Shown here piece after piece: positions 1 through 9,500 of a stretch of DNA of 64,000 nt. This stretch comes from Saliniramus fredricksonii (GTDB lineage Bacteria > Pseudomonadota > Alphaproteobacteria > Rhizobiales > Beijerinckiaceae): the NCBI RefSeq assembly GCF_900094735.1, contig NZ_FMBM01000001.1, positions 1,054,001 to 1,118,000 of the forward strand, written 5' to 3'. The notes beneath the pieces were generated by a model that saw nothing but the letters and a program-made list of their open reading frames with translations, ran no database searches and was not told the DNA's origin. How positions within the stretch are numbered: position 1 is the stretch's first letter; each line of letters begins with the position of its first letter. Both the position numbers and the translations under genes were made by a program.

Positions 1-74
1 CTGCGGCGCTCCTCGGGGGAGGCGGGCGCATCGAGATTGCCGGAAGATGCGGGGTGGCGGGCTGGTTCGTCCAT
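1..74 (-). CDS. N-terminus of an unidentified protein, cut by the window edge
   Basis: An ATG on the minus strand at 74 opens a frame that runs without a stop off the left edge, giving 24 residues (MDEPARHPASSGNLDAPASP, then EERR). The peptide is polar and rich in Pro and Ala, like the disordered start of many alphaproteobacterial proteins. No domain can be recognised. It lies 86 bp downstream of the MarR gene on the same strand, so the two could be co-transcribed, and a MarR target such as an efflux pump is a common partner. No good Shine-Dalgarno precedes the ATG, so the start is uncertain. Confidence 0.4.
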   Translation of the reverse strand, partial: MDEPARHPASSGNLDAPASPEERR

Positions 75-90
75 GAGGCGAGCATAAACC

Positions 91-124
91 TGTGCGCAAT
101 GTGCTGGCCTTGCGATTGCGCACA
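91..124. promoter_or_regulatory. Perfect 10-bp inverted repeat between marR and the next gene
   Basis: TGTGCGCAAT at 91-100 is mirrored by ATTGCGCACA at 115-124 with a 14-bp spacer. It sits between the MarR stop and the start of the downstream cut gene. No T-run follows on the minus strand, so an operator fits better than a terminator. Regulator identity is not shown by the sequence. Confidence 0.45.
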
Positions 125-160
125 GGGCGATCGGAAAGTTTCGAAAGGCCTGCTGCAGCG

Positions 161-790
161 TCAGGCGGAAATCGGATCCCGATCCGGCGCCCCGGAGGCG
201 AGGGCGATCGCTTCCGGGCTGTCGGCATCGACGGCGTCGTCGCCATCCTCGTCATCATCGCCATCGGCCAGTGCGGAATCATCGGCGGCGGCAAGGCGCG
301 CGAGATTACGCCCGACCTTGCGCAGGAGCTTGCGCAGGCGCTTGCGATCCTTGCCGTCGAGCCCGGCGAGCAATTCGTCCTCGACCTCGTCCCAGAGCCC
401 CGTGATCGCCTCGGCGCGGTCTTGCCCCGCCTCGGTCAGCGCAACGCGCACGACACGACCATCGCGATCACGGTCCTGGCGCGCGACGAGGCCCATCGCC
501 GAGAGGCGCGAGACCGTCTTCGAAGCGGTGGGCGGACGCACCTGCAGGATGGCGGCGAGTTCGCCCATGCTCATGCCGGCGGGAGTGTTCACGCCATCGG
601 TTCCGGTCTCGTCCTTGACAATATTCTTTGCAGTATCCTTGCCGGCGCCTCTGCCAGCCAGCGCCTGAAGCACCTGCTCCTGGCCCGGATACAGCCCGAG
701 TGCGACGAGTTTCTCGCCCATGCGGGCACGATGCAGACGCGCCGCCCGCATCAGCACCCAGCCCACGCTCTTTTCGCCCGGATGTTTCAT
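161..790 (-). CDS. MarR-family transcriptional regulator
   Basis: 209 residues. The central part holds a MarR winged helix-turn-helix: a helix rich in MSMGELAAILQVRPPTASKT (about residues 73-92) is followed by a recognition helix and the wing DRDRDGRVVRVALTEAG, as in the family. The dimerisation helices lie at both ends. The C-terminus carries an acidic tail (DGDDDEDGDDAVDAD) that is not typical of the family and is probably disordered. MarR proteins usually repress neighbouring efflux or detoxification genes and respond to phenolic ligands. Candidate targets are the cut gene downstream and the hydrolase/dioxygenase pair at 2816-4419. The family is clear; the ligand is unknown. Confidence 0.9.
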   Translation of the reverse strand: MKHPGEKSVGWVLMRAARLHRARMGEKLVALGLYPGQEQVLQALAGRGAGKDTAKNIVKDETGTDGVNTPAGMSMGELAAILQVRPPTASKTVSRLSAMGLVARQDRDRDGRVVRVALTEAGQDRAEAITGLWDEVEDELLAGLDGKDRKRLRKLLRKVGRNLARLAAADDSALADGDDDEDGDDAVDADSPEAIALASGAPDRDPISA

Positions 791-1063
791 TCCAAACCCG
801 CCGATATCTCCGGTCCGCCCTTCGTATCAGGGCGCCCGGTTCAAAGCATGTCACGGCAATCCTTTGCCGCATACAGTTTGTCACGGCCACGATGACGCCC
901 GCATGACAATGCAGGCCATCATCCGCCATGGCAGGAGTCGATTCTTCTCATCCGGCATGGCAGGGGCCGGATCGTGCCGGATTTCTGGCACGGTTCGTGT
1001 ATGCTCCTGTTGCCAAAAAAGCGACCAGAGCAAGCCGCCAGAGCAAACCGCCGGAGAAACCCC
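791..1063 (+). promoter_or_regulatory. Divergent control region between marR and ureC
   Basis: 273 bp without a convincing gene. It contains an inverted repeat CGTGCC (973-978) / GGCACG (987-992) and a near-perfect 13-bp direct repeat (AGAGCAAGCCGCC, AGAGCAAACCGCC) at about 1027-1052, just before the ribosome site GGAG at 1053-1056, 7 nt from the ureC ATG. Both divergent promoters should lie here, but no clear -35/-10 pair was identified. Confidence 0.4.
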
Positions 1064-2779
1064 ATGCCTTATTCCATCCCGCGCGCCGATTACGCCGCCA
1101 TGTTCGGCCCCACCACCGGCGACACGGTGCGGCTGGCCGATACCGATCTCGTCATCAGGATCGAGCGCGATTTCACCAGCTATGGCGAGGAGGTGAAATT
1201 CGGCGGCGGCAAGGTGATTCGCGACGGGATGGGCCAGAGCCAGCGCACCCGCGCCCAGGGCGCCGTCGATACGGTGATCACCAATGCCACCATCATCGAC
1301 CATTGGGGGATCGTCAAAGCGGATATCGGCATCAGGGACGGGCGCATCGCCGGCATCGGCAAGGCTGGCAATCCGGATATCCAGCCGGGCGTCGACATCA
1401 TCATCGGCCCGGGCACCGAGGCGATCGCGGGCGAGGGCAAGATCATCACCGCAGGCGGCTTCGACGCGCATATCCATTTCATCTGTCCGCAGCAGGTGGA
1501 AGATGCGCTGATGTCGGGGCTGACCACCATGCTCGGCGGCGGCACCGGCCCCGCCGACGGCACCAACGCCACCACCTGCACGCCGGGCTCCTGGCATATC
1601 GCGAAGATGCTTGAAGCGGCCGATGGGCTGCCCATGAACCTCGCCTTCGCCGGCAAGGGCAATGCCGCCCTGCCCGGCGCCCTTGTCGAGATGATCGAGG
1701 CGGGCGTCTGCGCCATGAAACTGCACGAAGACTGGGGCACCACGCCGGCTGCGATCGACAATTGTCTTTCGGTCGCCGATGAATACGATGTGCAGGTGAT
1801 GATTCACACCGACACGCTGAATGAAAGCGGCTTCGTCGAGGATACCGTGGCCGCCTTCAAGGGGCGCACCATCCACGCCTTCCATACCGAGGGCGCCGGC
1901 GGCGGTCATGCGCCGGACATCATGAAGGTGGCGGGGCTCGAGAATGTCATCCCCTCCTCGACCAATCCGACGCGCCCCTTCACGGTCAACACGATCGACG
2001 AGCATCTCGACATGCTGATGGTCTGCCACCATCTCGACCCGTCGATTCCGGAGGACCTCGCCTTCGCCGAGAGCCGCATCCGCAAGGAGACGATCGCGGC
2101 GGAGGATATCCTGCACGATCTCGGCGCGCTCTCGATCATGGCTTCAGACAGCCAGGCCATGGGCCGGGTCGGCGAGGTGATCACCCGCACCTGGCAGACC
2201 GCCCACAAGATGAAGACGCAGCGCGGCGCGCTTGCCGAGGATGCCGGCACCGGGGCGGATAATTTCCGGGTCAGGCGCTATATCGCCAAATACACCATCA
2301 ACCCCGCCATCGCGCACGGCATGGACGCGCATATCGGCGCGGTCGAGGTCGGCAAGCTCGCCGATCTCGTGATCTGGGACCCGGCCTTTTTCGGCGTGAA
2401 GCCCAAGCTCGTGATCAAGGCCGGCACCATCATCGCGGCGGCGATGGGCGATCCCAACGCCTCGATCCCCACGCCGCAGCCCGTGCATTACCGCCCGATG
2501 TTCGGCGCCTTCGGCAAGGCGCTGCAACGCACGAGCTTCACCTTCCTCTCGCAGGCAGGCATCGACAAGGGCGTGCCGCAGGCGCTCGGACTGGCAAAAA
2601 CCTGCCTGCCCGTGCGCAACGTGCGCTCCGGCATCTCCAAGAAAAGCATGATTCACAACGATGCCACGCCGCAGATCGCGATCGATCCGGAAACCTATGC
2701 GGTGACGGCGGACGGGGAACTGCTCGTCTGCGAGCCGGCGAAGGCGCTGCCGCTGGCGCAACGATATTTCATGTTCTAG
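1064..2779 (+). CDS. ureC: Urease subunit alpha (catalytic, nickel-binding)
   Basis: 571 residues from ATG 1064, the usual length for UreC. The frame is open further upstream, but the start [20 protein letters not shown] matches the family and is preceded by GGAG. UreC carries the di-nickel site that hydrolyses urea to ammonia and carbamate in the cytoplasm. Visible are the nickel ligands in [12 protein letters not shown], the carbamylated Lys in [13 protein letters not shown], the His in [10 protein letters not shown] and [16 protein letters not shown], the mobile-flap Cys/His in MVCHHLD and the Asp in [12 protein letters not shown]. No ureA, ureB, ureD or ureG lies beside it. The accessory genes ureE and ureF are 33 kb away on the other strand. 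All catalytic residues are intact, so it looks functional if the other subunits exist elsewhere. Confidence 0.97.
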   Translation: MPYSIPRADYAAMFGPTTGDTVRLADTDLVIRIERDFTSYGEEVKFGGGKVIRDGMGQSQRTRAQGAVDTVITNATIIDHWGIVKADIGIRDGRIAGIGKAGNPDIQPGVDIIIGPGTEAIAGEGKIITAGGFDAHIHFICPQQVEDALMSGLTTMLGGGTGPADGTNATTCTPGSWHIAKMLEAADGLPMNLAFAGKGNAALPGALVEMIEAGVCAMKLHEDWGTTPAAIDNCLSVADEYDVQVMIHTDTLNESGFVEDTVAAFKGRTIHAFHTEGAGGGHAPDIMKVAGLENVIPSSTNPTRPFTVNTIDEHLDMLMVCHHLDPSIPEDLAFAESRIRKETIAAEDILHDLGALSIMASDSQAMGRVGEVITRTWQTAHKMKTQRGALAEDAGTGADNFRVRRYIAKYTINPAIAHGMDAHIGAVEVGKLADLVIWDPAFFGVKPKLVIKAGTIIAAAMGDPNASIPTPQPVHYRPMFGAFGKALQRTSFTFLSQAGIDKGVPQALGLAKTCLPVRNVRSGISKKSMIHNDATPQIAIDPETYAVTADGELLVCEPAKALPLAQRYFMF

Positions 2780-2815
2780 CGTATCATTCCGTCAGGTCGG
2801 ACGCTCCAATCAGGA

Positions 2816-3481
2816 TCAGTCCGCGCCGGCCTTGCCCACGCTTGCCAGAAAACGCGCGGTGATCGTGATATCCGCCTGGGTCAGGCCATGGCTTGCGGGC
2901 AGGATCTCGAGGCTGACGGCGGCGCCGGCTTCGCCCAGCGCTGACGCCAGTTCCTGCGAACGCGCAGCCGGGATCAGCGGATCGGCGGCGCCAGCCACAA
3001 TCAGCACGGGTTTGTCGGCAAGCGCTATTCCCGGTGCTTGCGGAAACGGGCGCATGACCCGCCACAGGGCCGCACCCGCGAGTCGATCCGGGGCGAGCCA
3101 GAGCAGGGATGCCGCGATGTTGGCGCCGTTGGAAAAACCCAAAGCGACGGGCCGGGTCAGCGCATAGGCCTCGCAGGCCTGATCGATGAAGGCTGCGAGC
3201 GCCTGCGTCTGCGCGCGCAGATCCGCTTCGTCGAACACGCCTTCAGCAAGGCGCCGGAAGAAGCGCGGCATGCCGTTTTCGCTGACGTTTCCGCGCGGCG
3301 ACAGGATCGCGGCACCCGGCGCGATCTGAGCGGCCAGCGGCAACAGATCGCGCTCATCGCCACCGGTGCCGTGCAGAAGCAGCAGCGGCGGCGCCTGTTC
3401 CCCGCCCTCCGAGGCCGGCACGAATATGTGCCGGAAGCCGAAAGCATCGCTCACCTGTGAACTGGAGGGTATCGCATTCAT
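2816..3481 (-). CDS. Alpha/beta hydrolase (carboxylesterase/phospholipase-like, MhqD-type)
   Basis: 221 residues. An oxyanion-loop HGTGGDERDLLPLA near residue 35, the nucleophile elbow GFSNGANIAAS (G-x-S-x-G) and a late ASHGLTQAD His define the dienelactone hydrolase/phospholipase-carboxylesterase group of alpha/beta hydrolases. The ATG at 3481 overlaps the stop of the upstream dioxygenase gene by one base (TGATG), so the two are translationally coupled. A GTG one codon upstream is the alternative start. MhqD-type hydrolases accompany ring-cleaving dioxygenases of the VOC superfamily in quinone or catechol detoxification. The true substrate is unknown. It converges on ureC. Confidence 0.88.
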   Translation of the reverse strand: MNAIPSSSQVSDAFGFRHIFVPASEGGEQAPPLLLLHGTGGDERDLLPLAAQIAPGAAILSPRGNVSENGMPRFFRRLAEGVFDEADLRAQTQALAAFIDQACEAYALTRPVALGFSNGANIAASLLWLAPDRLAGAALWRVMRPFPQAPGIALADKPVLIVAGAADPLIPAARSQELASALGEAGAAVSLEILPASHGLTQADITITARFLASVGKAGAD

Positions 3482-4419
3482 CACGCGTCCTCCCGCTCCA
3501 GCGAGGGCAGCCTCGCCGCGATCGTCTCGCGACGCGCTTCGAGGCCCGGTGGCAGCTTCAGGCTCTCTCCGAGATGACCCGGATCCTCGTCCACGGCGAA
3601 ACCCGGACCGTCGGTGGCGATCTCGAACAGCACGCCGCCGGGTTCGCGGAAATAGATCGAGCGGAAATAGTTCCGGTCGCGCTGCTCGGTGGCTGCGATC
3701 CCGAAACGCTCACGCAGGGTCTGCGCCATCGCCGCCTGCGCCGCATCGTCGGCGGCGCGGAAAGCGACGTGGTGCACCGATCCGGCGCCGAGACGCGGAC
3801 GGGTGCCGTAAGCGGATTGCGCGATCTCGACGGCGGTCAGCGGCGAATCGCTGCCGGCGAGGCCGAGATAGCCGGGACGCGCTTCGCTGTGGCGAAAACC
3901 GAGCACGTCGCGCAGGATGGCGGCCGTGGCTTCCGGATCGGGCACGGCGAGGGTGACGCTCTCGAAACCGCGCAGCGCCTGCGCCTCATCGATCCCGGGG
4001 ACGGTCCAGGCCGGCTCGTCCTCGGCGCCCGCGACGCCGATAATGGCGAAAGCCATACCGTCGGGATCGCGAAAGGTCAGGGCGCGGCGTCCCTGGCGTT
4101 CGTCTTCGGCGCAGGCGACGCCATGCGACTCAAGCCGTTCGCGCCAGAACCCGATTGCCCCTGCCGGCGCGCGAAACGCCGTCTCGACGGTCTCGCCGTC
4201 ACCAGGGTGACCGGGCGCGATATGGGGCCAGGGAAAGAAGGTCAGCGCCGAACCGGGGCGCCCCGCCGCATCGCCGTAATACAGATGCCAGGTGGAAGGA
4301 TCATCGAAATTGACGGTGCGCTTGACCAGACGCTGGCCGAGGATCTCGGCGTGAAAATGCCGGTTGCGCCAGGGCGCGCCCGCCATCGCCGTGACATGAT
4401 GAATACCCGCGACGCTCAT
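3481..4419 (-). CDS. VOC-family ring-cleaving dioxygenase (MhqO-like)
   Basis: 312 residues with two vicinal-oxygen-chelate (glyoxalase/extradiol dioxygenase) modules. The N-terminal module starts IHHVTAMAGAP and holds the first metal His; the second contains SVHHVAFRA and FREPGGVLFEIATDGPGF with the His and Glu ligands. This arrangement matches MhqO/LinE-like hydroquinone dioxygenases. The start at 4419 (MSVAGIHHVTA) is chosen because GGGAG lies just upstream; an in-frame ATG at 4455 lacks one. It forms an operon with the overlapping hydrolase downstream. A role in quinone or electrophile stress is inferred from the family pairing, not shown. Confidence 0.87.
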   Translation of the reverse strand: MSVAGIHHVTAMAGAPWRNRHFHAEILGQRLVKRTVNFDDPSTWHLYYGDAAGRPGSALTFFPWPHIAPGHPGDGETVETAFRAPAGAIGFWRERLESHGVACAEDERQGRRALTFRDPDGMAFAIIGVAGAEDEPAWTVPGIDEAQALRGFESVTLAVPDPEATAAILRDVLGFRHSEARPGYLGLAGSDSPLTAVEIAQSAYGTRPRLGAGSVHHVAFRAADDAAQAAMAQTLRERFGIAATEQRDRNYFRSIYFREPGGVLFEIATDGPGFAVDEDPGHLGESLKLPPGLEARRETIAARLPSLEREDA

Positions 4420-4543
4420 GGCCGTCTCCCGAAGCGTGGCGCCCATGCGCCTCAACTGATGCTCTACAGATCGTCAGCCGATTGCGCATCGGTAAGCAGA
4501 GCAAGCGAAATCTTGCAAAAATGCAAGATGCGACCCGCGTAAT

Positions 4544-5347
4544 TCACCCCGAGCTTGTCAAAGCCGCAAGGACGGGCGACAAAGGCGTGTTCGGGAGCAC
4601 CTCCCGCAGGCGGCGCGCGCGGCGTGGCGGGATCCGGTCAATTTCGAGCCCTGTGAAGACATGCAAGGTATCGAGATCGGTATCGATCACCGCGTGATCC
4701 GATACCCGGCCGCCCAGCCCGAGATATGAGCGCAGGAGCGGCGGAAGCGCCGCAAACGCCTCACGGGGATCGCCTTCGTGATGGCGCGCCCTTTCTGCAA
4801 AAGAGACGATGCGCGGCGCCTTGATGCCCGGCATCCAGTGCGCCGGAGCCTGATAACGGGCGGCGAGCAGGTCGAGTGCCGCAGCATGCGCTGCATGGGA
4901 GGCGCCCGTGAAGGAGCTGCAGCCGAACAGGAGGCCGGCATCGTACTCATCCACGACATTCGCGACCGCACCCCAGGCCAGCCGCAGGATCGCGGGATCG
5001 CGCCAGCCCGGACGTGTGCAGAATCGCCCCATCTCGATAACCGGTGCACCATAGTTGCGCAGCGCGGAGAGATCGTAGAACTGCGCCGTGTAACTGCGCC
5101 CGATCTCCTCCCCGCAGTGCAGCGGCAGCAAACGGAAACACGCAACGAGCGTTCCGCTGACCTCGTCCTCGATCAGGAGATGCCGGCACATGTCATCGAA
5201 GGCATCCCGATCGAGCCCGTCGGGGCGTGGGCGCGCACCGGGTCGGTTCGCGATGAAGGCAACGTGGCGCAGTTCCTGGGCACGCACGAGATCGGCGTGG
5301 TCCTCGGCGAACCGGATCCGGTAATGGCTGCGGTGGATCGCATGCAT
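4544..5347 (-). CDS. olsB: OlsB-like GNAT acyltransferase (ornithine lipid synthesis)
   Basis: 267 residues from ATG 5347, preceded by GGAGGGC at good spacing. The frame is open 52 codons further but without such a site. The protein has the signature of acyl-ACP-dependent GNAT enzymes (ornithine N-acyltransferase or hemolysin-like): YRIRFAEDHADLVRAQELRH at the start, a VACFRLLPL strand, then IEMGRFCTRPGWRDPAILRLAWGA and GCSSFTGASHAAHA. OlsB makes lyso-ornithine lipid from ornithine and a 3-hydroxyacyl-ACP at the inner membrane. The partner olsA is not adjacent. A related acyl-homoserine-lactone-like or putrescine acyltransferase cannot be excluded. Confidence 0.75.
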   Translation of the reverse strand: MHAIHRSHYRIRFAEDHADLVRAQELRHVAFIANRPGARPRPDGLDRDAFDDMCRHLLIEDEVSGTLVACFRLLPLHCGEEIGRSYTAQFYDLSALRNYGAPVIEMGRFCTRPGWRDPAILRLAWGAVANVVDEYDAGLLFGCSSFTGASHAAHAAALDLLAARYQAPAHWMPGIKAPRIVSFAERARHHEGDPREAFAALPPLLRSYLGLGGRVSDHAVIDTDLDTLHVFTGLEIDRIPPRRARRLREVLPNTPLSPVLAALTSSG

Positions 5348-5385
5348 GCCGCGCCCTCCGGGCTGGTGACGGATTTGTCGCCGTG

Positions 5386-5429
5386 CCAAGATGCGCCGGG
5401 CCAATGTGCGCGGGCCAAGATGCGCCGGG
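5386..5429. repeat. Three degenerate 14-15 bp tandem units upstream of olsB
   Basis: CCAAGATGCGCCGGG at 5386-5400, a shortened copy CCAATGTGCGCGGG at 5401-5414 and an exact copy of the first at 5415-5429. They lie 39-82 bp upstream of the olsB start, in the leader or promoter. They are also inside the in-frame upstream extension, where they would encode a repeated Ala/Leu/Arg-rich motif. Confidence 0.6.
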
Positions 5430-5623
5430 AAAAACCGATCCGCGCGCATGACCATGCAAGTCAGCGACGGTCCGAGGTGTCCGACTACCGTCAATCCGAA
5501 CACCAGACTTTCAATCTACAGCAATTCCAGTCGAATCGCGACAGGAATCAGCTTTCTTGCCTTGCAGTGCGCAAAACGCACGCCCTTGCGCAAAATCAGC
5601 ATTCTCGCGTCGAAGATCGCCCT

Positions 5624-6424
5624 TCACGCCCCGCGAAATTGCGGATCGCGCTTCTCGGCGAAGGCCTTGCGGCCCTCTGTATGATCGGCGGTGGCGAAGA
5701 GCATCGGCTGGCCGTCCAGCTCACAGGCGAGCACGCGGTCGAGATCATCCGTGCCGCGCGCGAAGGCGGCCTTCGTCATGGCGATGGAGAGCGGCGCGAG
5801 GCGGGCCATGTCGCGGGCGCGGGCGAGCGCGATGTCGCGCACGGTGCCGGCGGGGGCGAGCACATCGACGAGCCCGAGCGCTTTCGCCTCCTCGCCGCCG
5901 ATGACGGGGGCTTCGAGCATCATGCGTTTGGCCGTGCCGAGCCCGACGCGCGGCGGCAACGACCAGATCAGTCCGGCATCGGGCATAAGCCCCACCTTGG
6001 CGAAGGAGGCGCAGAATTTCGCACCCGGATCGGCCACCACCACGTCGCTTGCCGTGGCGAGCGCGAGTCCGGCGCCGAAAGCCGCGCCCTCGACGGCGGC
6101 GATGACGGGTTTCGGCCCCGCCGCGATGCGGCGCACGATATCATGGATGATGCCGATGCGCCGGCGCGCGCCCATCGGATCGTCTGGACGCATGGCGGAG
6201 AGGTCTCCGCCCGAACAGAAAGCCCCGCCCTCGCCGGTGAGCACAATGGCGCGGCAGGCGGGATCTGCGATCAGTTCGTCGAGCGCTTCGAGCAAGGCAA
6301 GCCGCAGATCCATGGACAGCGCGTTGCGCTTGGCCGGCTCGTTGAGGGCGAGGATGGCGACGGCGCCGTCACGGTTGACGAGCAACGGTGCACTCTTGGA
6401 AGAATCGGCGGGTTTCTGGCTCAT
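5624..6424 (-). CDS. Enoyl-CoA hydratase/isomerase family protein
   Basis: 266 residues with the crotonase fold. The oxyanion-hole segments are ALSMDLRLAL...GGAFCSGGDLSAM near residue 65-75 and AVEGAAFGAGLALATASDV near 110. The FAKVGLMPDAGLIWSLPP segment has Asp where classic hydratases place the second catalytic Glu, which is common in PaaG-like isomerases and other non-hydratase members. The usual length is about 260 residues. It is a stand-alone minus-strand gene between olsB and dnaE with no pathway context. Members act on CoA thioesters in fatty-acid or phenylacetate degradation; the exact reaction is not determined. Confidence 0.88.
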   Translation of the reverse strand: MSQKPADSSKSAPLLVNRDGAVAILALNEPAKRNALSMDLRLALLEALDELIADPACRAIVLTGEGGAFCSGGDLSAMRPDDPMGARRRIGIIHDIVRRIAAGPKPVIAAVEGAAFGAGLALATASDVVVADPGAKFCASFAKVGLMPDAGLIWSLPPRVGLGTAKRMMLEAPVIGGEEAKALGLVDVLAPAGTVRDIALARARDMARLAPLSIAMTKAAFARGTDDLDRVLACELDGQPMLFATADHTEGRKAFAEKRDPQFRGA

Positions 6425-6545
6425 GGCTGAGGGTCCGGACTGTGACGGCAGATGCCAGGACGATAACCCGGACGCGCCGCCGCGCCAGCGTCATTGGCCC
6501 ACATCCGTTGCGGGATTATGCCTGTGATGCGCCCTGCAGCCCGCC

Positions 6546-9500
6546 TCAGCTGATCTCCACATCGACCACGCCGGGCACGGCGCGCAGCGCGCCTGCGATC
6601 TGCGGCGTGGCGAGATACTTGCCCGGCAGCCTGACCTCGACCTCCTGCGCACCCTCGTCGAGGATCAGCACCAGCGAGACCTCGCCCTCGCCGCGCGCCG
6701 CAAGCCGCTGCTGTACGGACGGGATCGGACGCGCGTCGCGCAGATAGATGCGCATGCCCTTCTGGTGCTTGGCAATGGCCTCGTCGAGGGGCTCCGCCGT
6801 GCCGATCCGCGCGCGCACCTCCTCGCCCTCGATGCCCGCCTGCATCATCAGGATCACGGCGGCGCCGGGTTCGAGAATGTCGCGATAGCGTTGCAGGCCT
6901 TCGGAGAAGATGATCGCCTCGAAATGGCCGCTCTGGTCCGAGAGCTGGTAGATCCCCATTTTCGAGCCACTCCTGGTGCGCCGCTCCTGCTTGTCCAGCA
7001 CGGTGGCGGCCACCCGCCCGACGCTGGAGCCGCTCTTGACGGCGCGCACGAAATCGCTCCAGCGCTGCACCCTGAGCTTGTCGAGCAGGCCTTCATATTC
7101 GTCGAGCGGGTGGCCCGAGAGGAAGAAGCCGACCGCGTCGTATTCGCGCTGCAGCCGCTCTGATGCGGTCCAGGGCGTGTATTCGGGGATGCGCAAGGCG
7201 ACATCGGCGGAGGCGACGCCGCCGAACATGTCGATCATGCCGCCGGCTTCCGCCTCGCTCGCCTGCTGGGCCAGCGCGAAGATCGGATCGACCGCCGCCA
7301 TGGCGCGGGCGCGGTCGGGCTCCAGCGCATCGAAGGCGCCGGCGGCCACGAGATTTTCCAGGGTGCGCTTGTTGAGGGCGCGCGGCTTGATGCGCCGGGC
7401 AAAATCCGCGAGATCCTTGAAGGGCTCGTCCCCGCGCGCCGCGACGATGCTCTCTACCGCCTGGCGCCCGACGCCCTTCACCGCAGCCAGCGCATAGATG
7501 ATGGTGCCCTCGCGGACGGCGAATTCCACCCCCGATTCGTTGATCGAGGGCGGCGCCACGGTGATGCCGAGCCTCTGCGCCTCGCGGCGGAATTCGGAGA
7601 GCTTGTCGGTATTGTCGATATCGAGCGTCATGGAGGCGGCCATGAACGCGACCGGGTAATTCGCCTTCAGCCAGGCGGTCTGATACGAGACCAGCGCATA
7701 GGCGGCTGCGTGGGATTTGTTGAAGCCGTAATCGGCGAACTTGGCCAGAAGGTCGAAGATCTCGTCGGCTTTCTCCTTCGCGATCCCGCGCTCGGTGGCG
7801 CCGGAGACGAAGCGCCCGCGCTGGGCATCCATCTCCGCCTTGATCTTCTTGCCCATGGCGCGGCGCAACAGGTCGGCATCGCCGAGCGAATAGCCGGCGA
7901 GCTCCTGAGCGACCTGCATCACCTGCTCCTGATAGACGATGATGCCGAAGGTCTCGCGCAGGATCGGGGCGAGTTCGGGCAGCGGATACCACTTCGCCTC
8001 GGGCTCGCCGCGCCCGTGCTTGCGCTCGCAATAGACCGGGATATTCGCCATCGGGCCCGGACGGTAGAGTGCCACCAGCGCGATCAGGTCCTCCACCCGG
8101 TCGGCGGCCATCTCGACGAGCGCCTTGCGCATGCCCGCCGATTCCACCTGGAAGATGCCGATCGTCTCGCCCCGGCGCAGCATGTCGTAGGTGGTCTTGT
8201 CATCGAGCGGGATGGAGGAGATGTCGATGCGCTCCCCGCCATCCTGCGCGATCAGGCCGATGGCGCGGTTGATCACGGTGAGCGTCTTCAGGCCGAGGAA
8301 ATCGAATTTGACGAGGCCGGCCTGCTCCACCCATTTCATGTTGTACTGCGTCACCCGCATCCCGGTCTTCGGGTCGCGATAGAGCGGCACGAGCTCCTGC
8401 AGCGGGCGATCGCCGATGACCACGCCCGCCGCATGGGTCGAGGCATGCCGGTGCAAGCCCTCGAGCTTCTGGGCGATGGCGAGCAGGCGCTGCACCACCG
8501 GCTCCTCCTCCGCCGCAGCCTGGAGGCGGGGTTCGTCGGCGATGGCCTGGGGCAGGGTGACAGGCTTGGCCGGGTTCTGCGGGACGAGCTTGGTCAGCTT
8601 GTCGACCTGCCCGTAGGGCATTTCGAGCACGCGCCCGACATCGCGCAGCACGCCACGTGCCAAAAGCGTTCCGAAGGTGATGATCTGCGCGACATTGGTC
8701 TCGCCATAGCGCTCCTGCACGTAACGGATCACGTCCTCGCGGCCCTCGACACAGAAATCGATGTCGAAATCCGGCATCGAGACGCGCTCGGGATTGAGGA
8801 AGCGCTCGAACAGCAGGCCGAAGCGCAGGGGGTCGAGATCCGTGATGGTGAGCGAATAGGCCACCAGCGAGCCCGCACCCGAACCGCGCCCGGGGCCGAC
8901 CGGGATATCGTGATCCTTGGCCCATTTGATGAAGTCGGCCACGATCAGGAAGTAGCCGGGAAACTGCATGTTCTGGATGATGCCGATCTCGTAATCGAGC
9001 CGGGCACGATAATCCTCCTCGGTGAAACCCTCGGCCAGGCCATGGGCCCTGATGCGGCGGGCGAGGCCCTCCTCGGCCTGGCGGCGCAGTTCCGCATTCT
9101 CGTCCGCGCCCGGTTCACCGGGCCGCGCGAAATTCGGCAGGATCGGCTTGCGCGTGCGCACCCGCCAGGCGCAGCGCATGGCGATCTCGACGCTGTTCGT
9201 CAGCGCATCGGGCAGATCGGAAAACAGCGCCTGCATTTCGGCGCGGGTCTTGAAACCGTGTTCCGGCGTCAGCTTGCGGCGCTGATCCTGCGAGACGACC
9301 TGGCCTTCCGCCACGGCCATGAGCGCATCATGCGCCTCGTAATCGTCGGGGCCGGGGAAGAACGGCTCGTTCGTGGCGACGAGCCCCACCCCGTGCCGGT
9401 CGGCCATGGCGATCAGGGCGCCCTCGACCGCGCGCTCCTCCTCCATGCCGTGACGCTGGATCTCGACATAGAGCCGGTCACCGAAAATGGCGTGCAAGGT

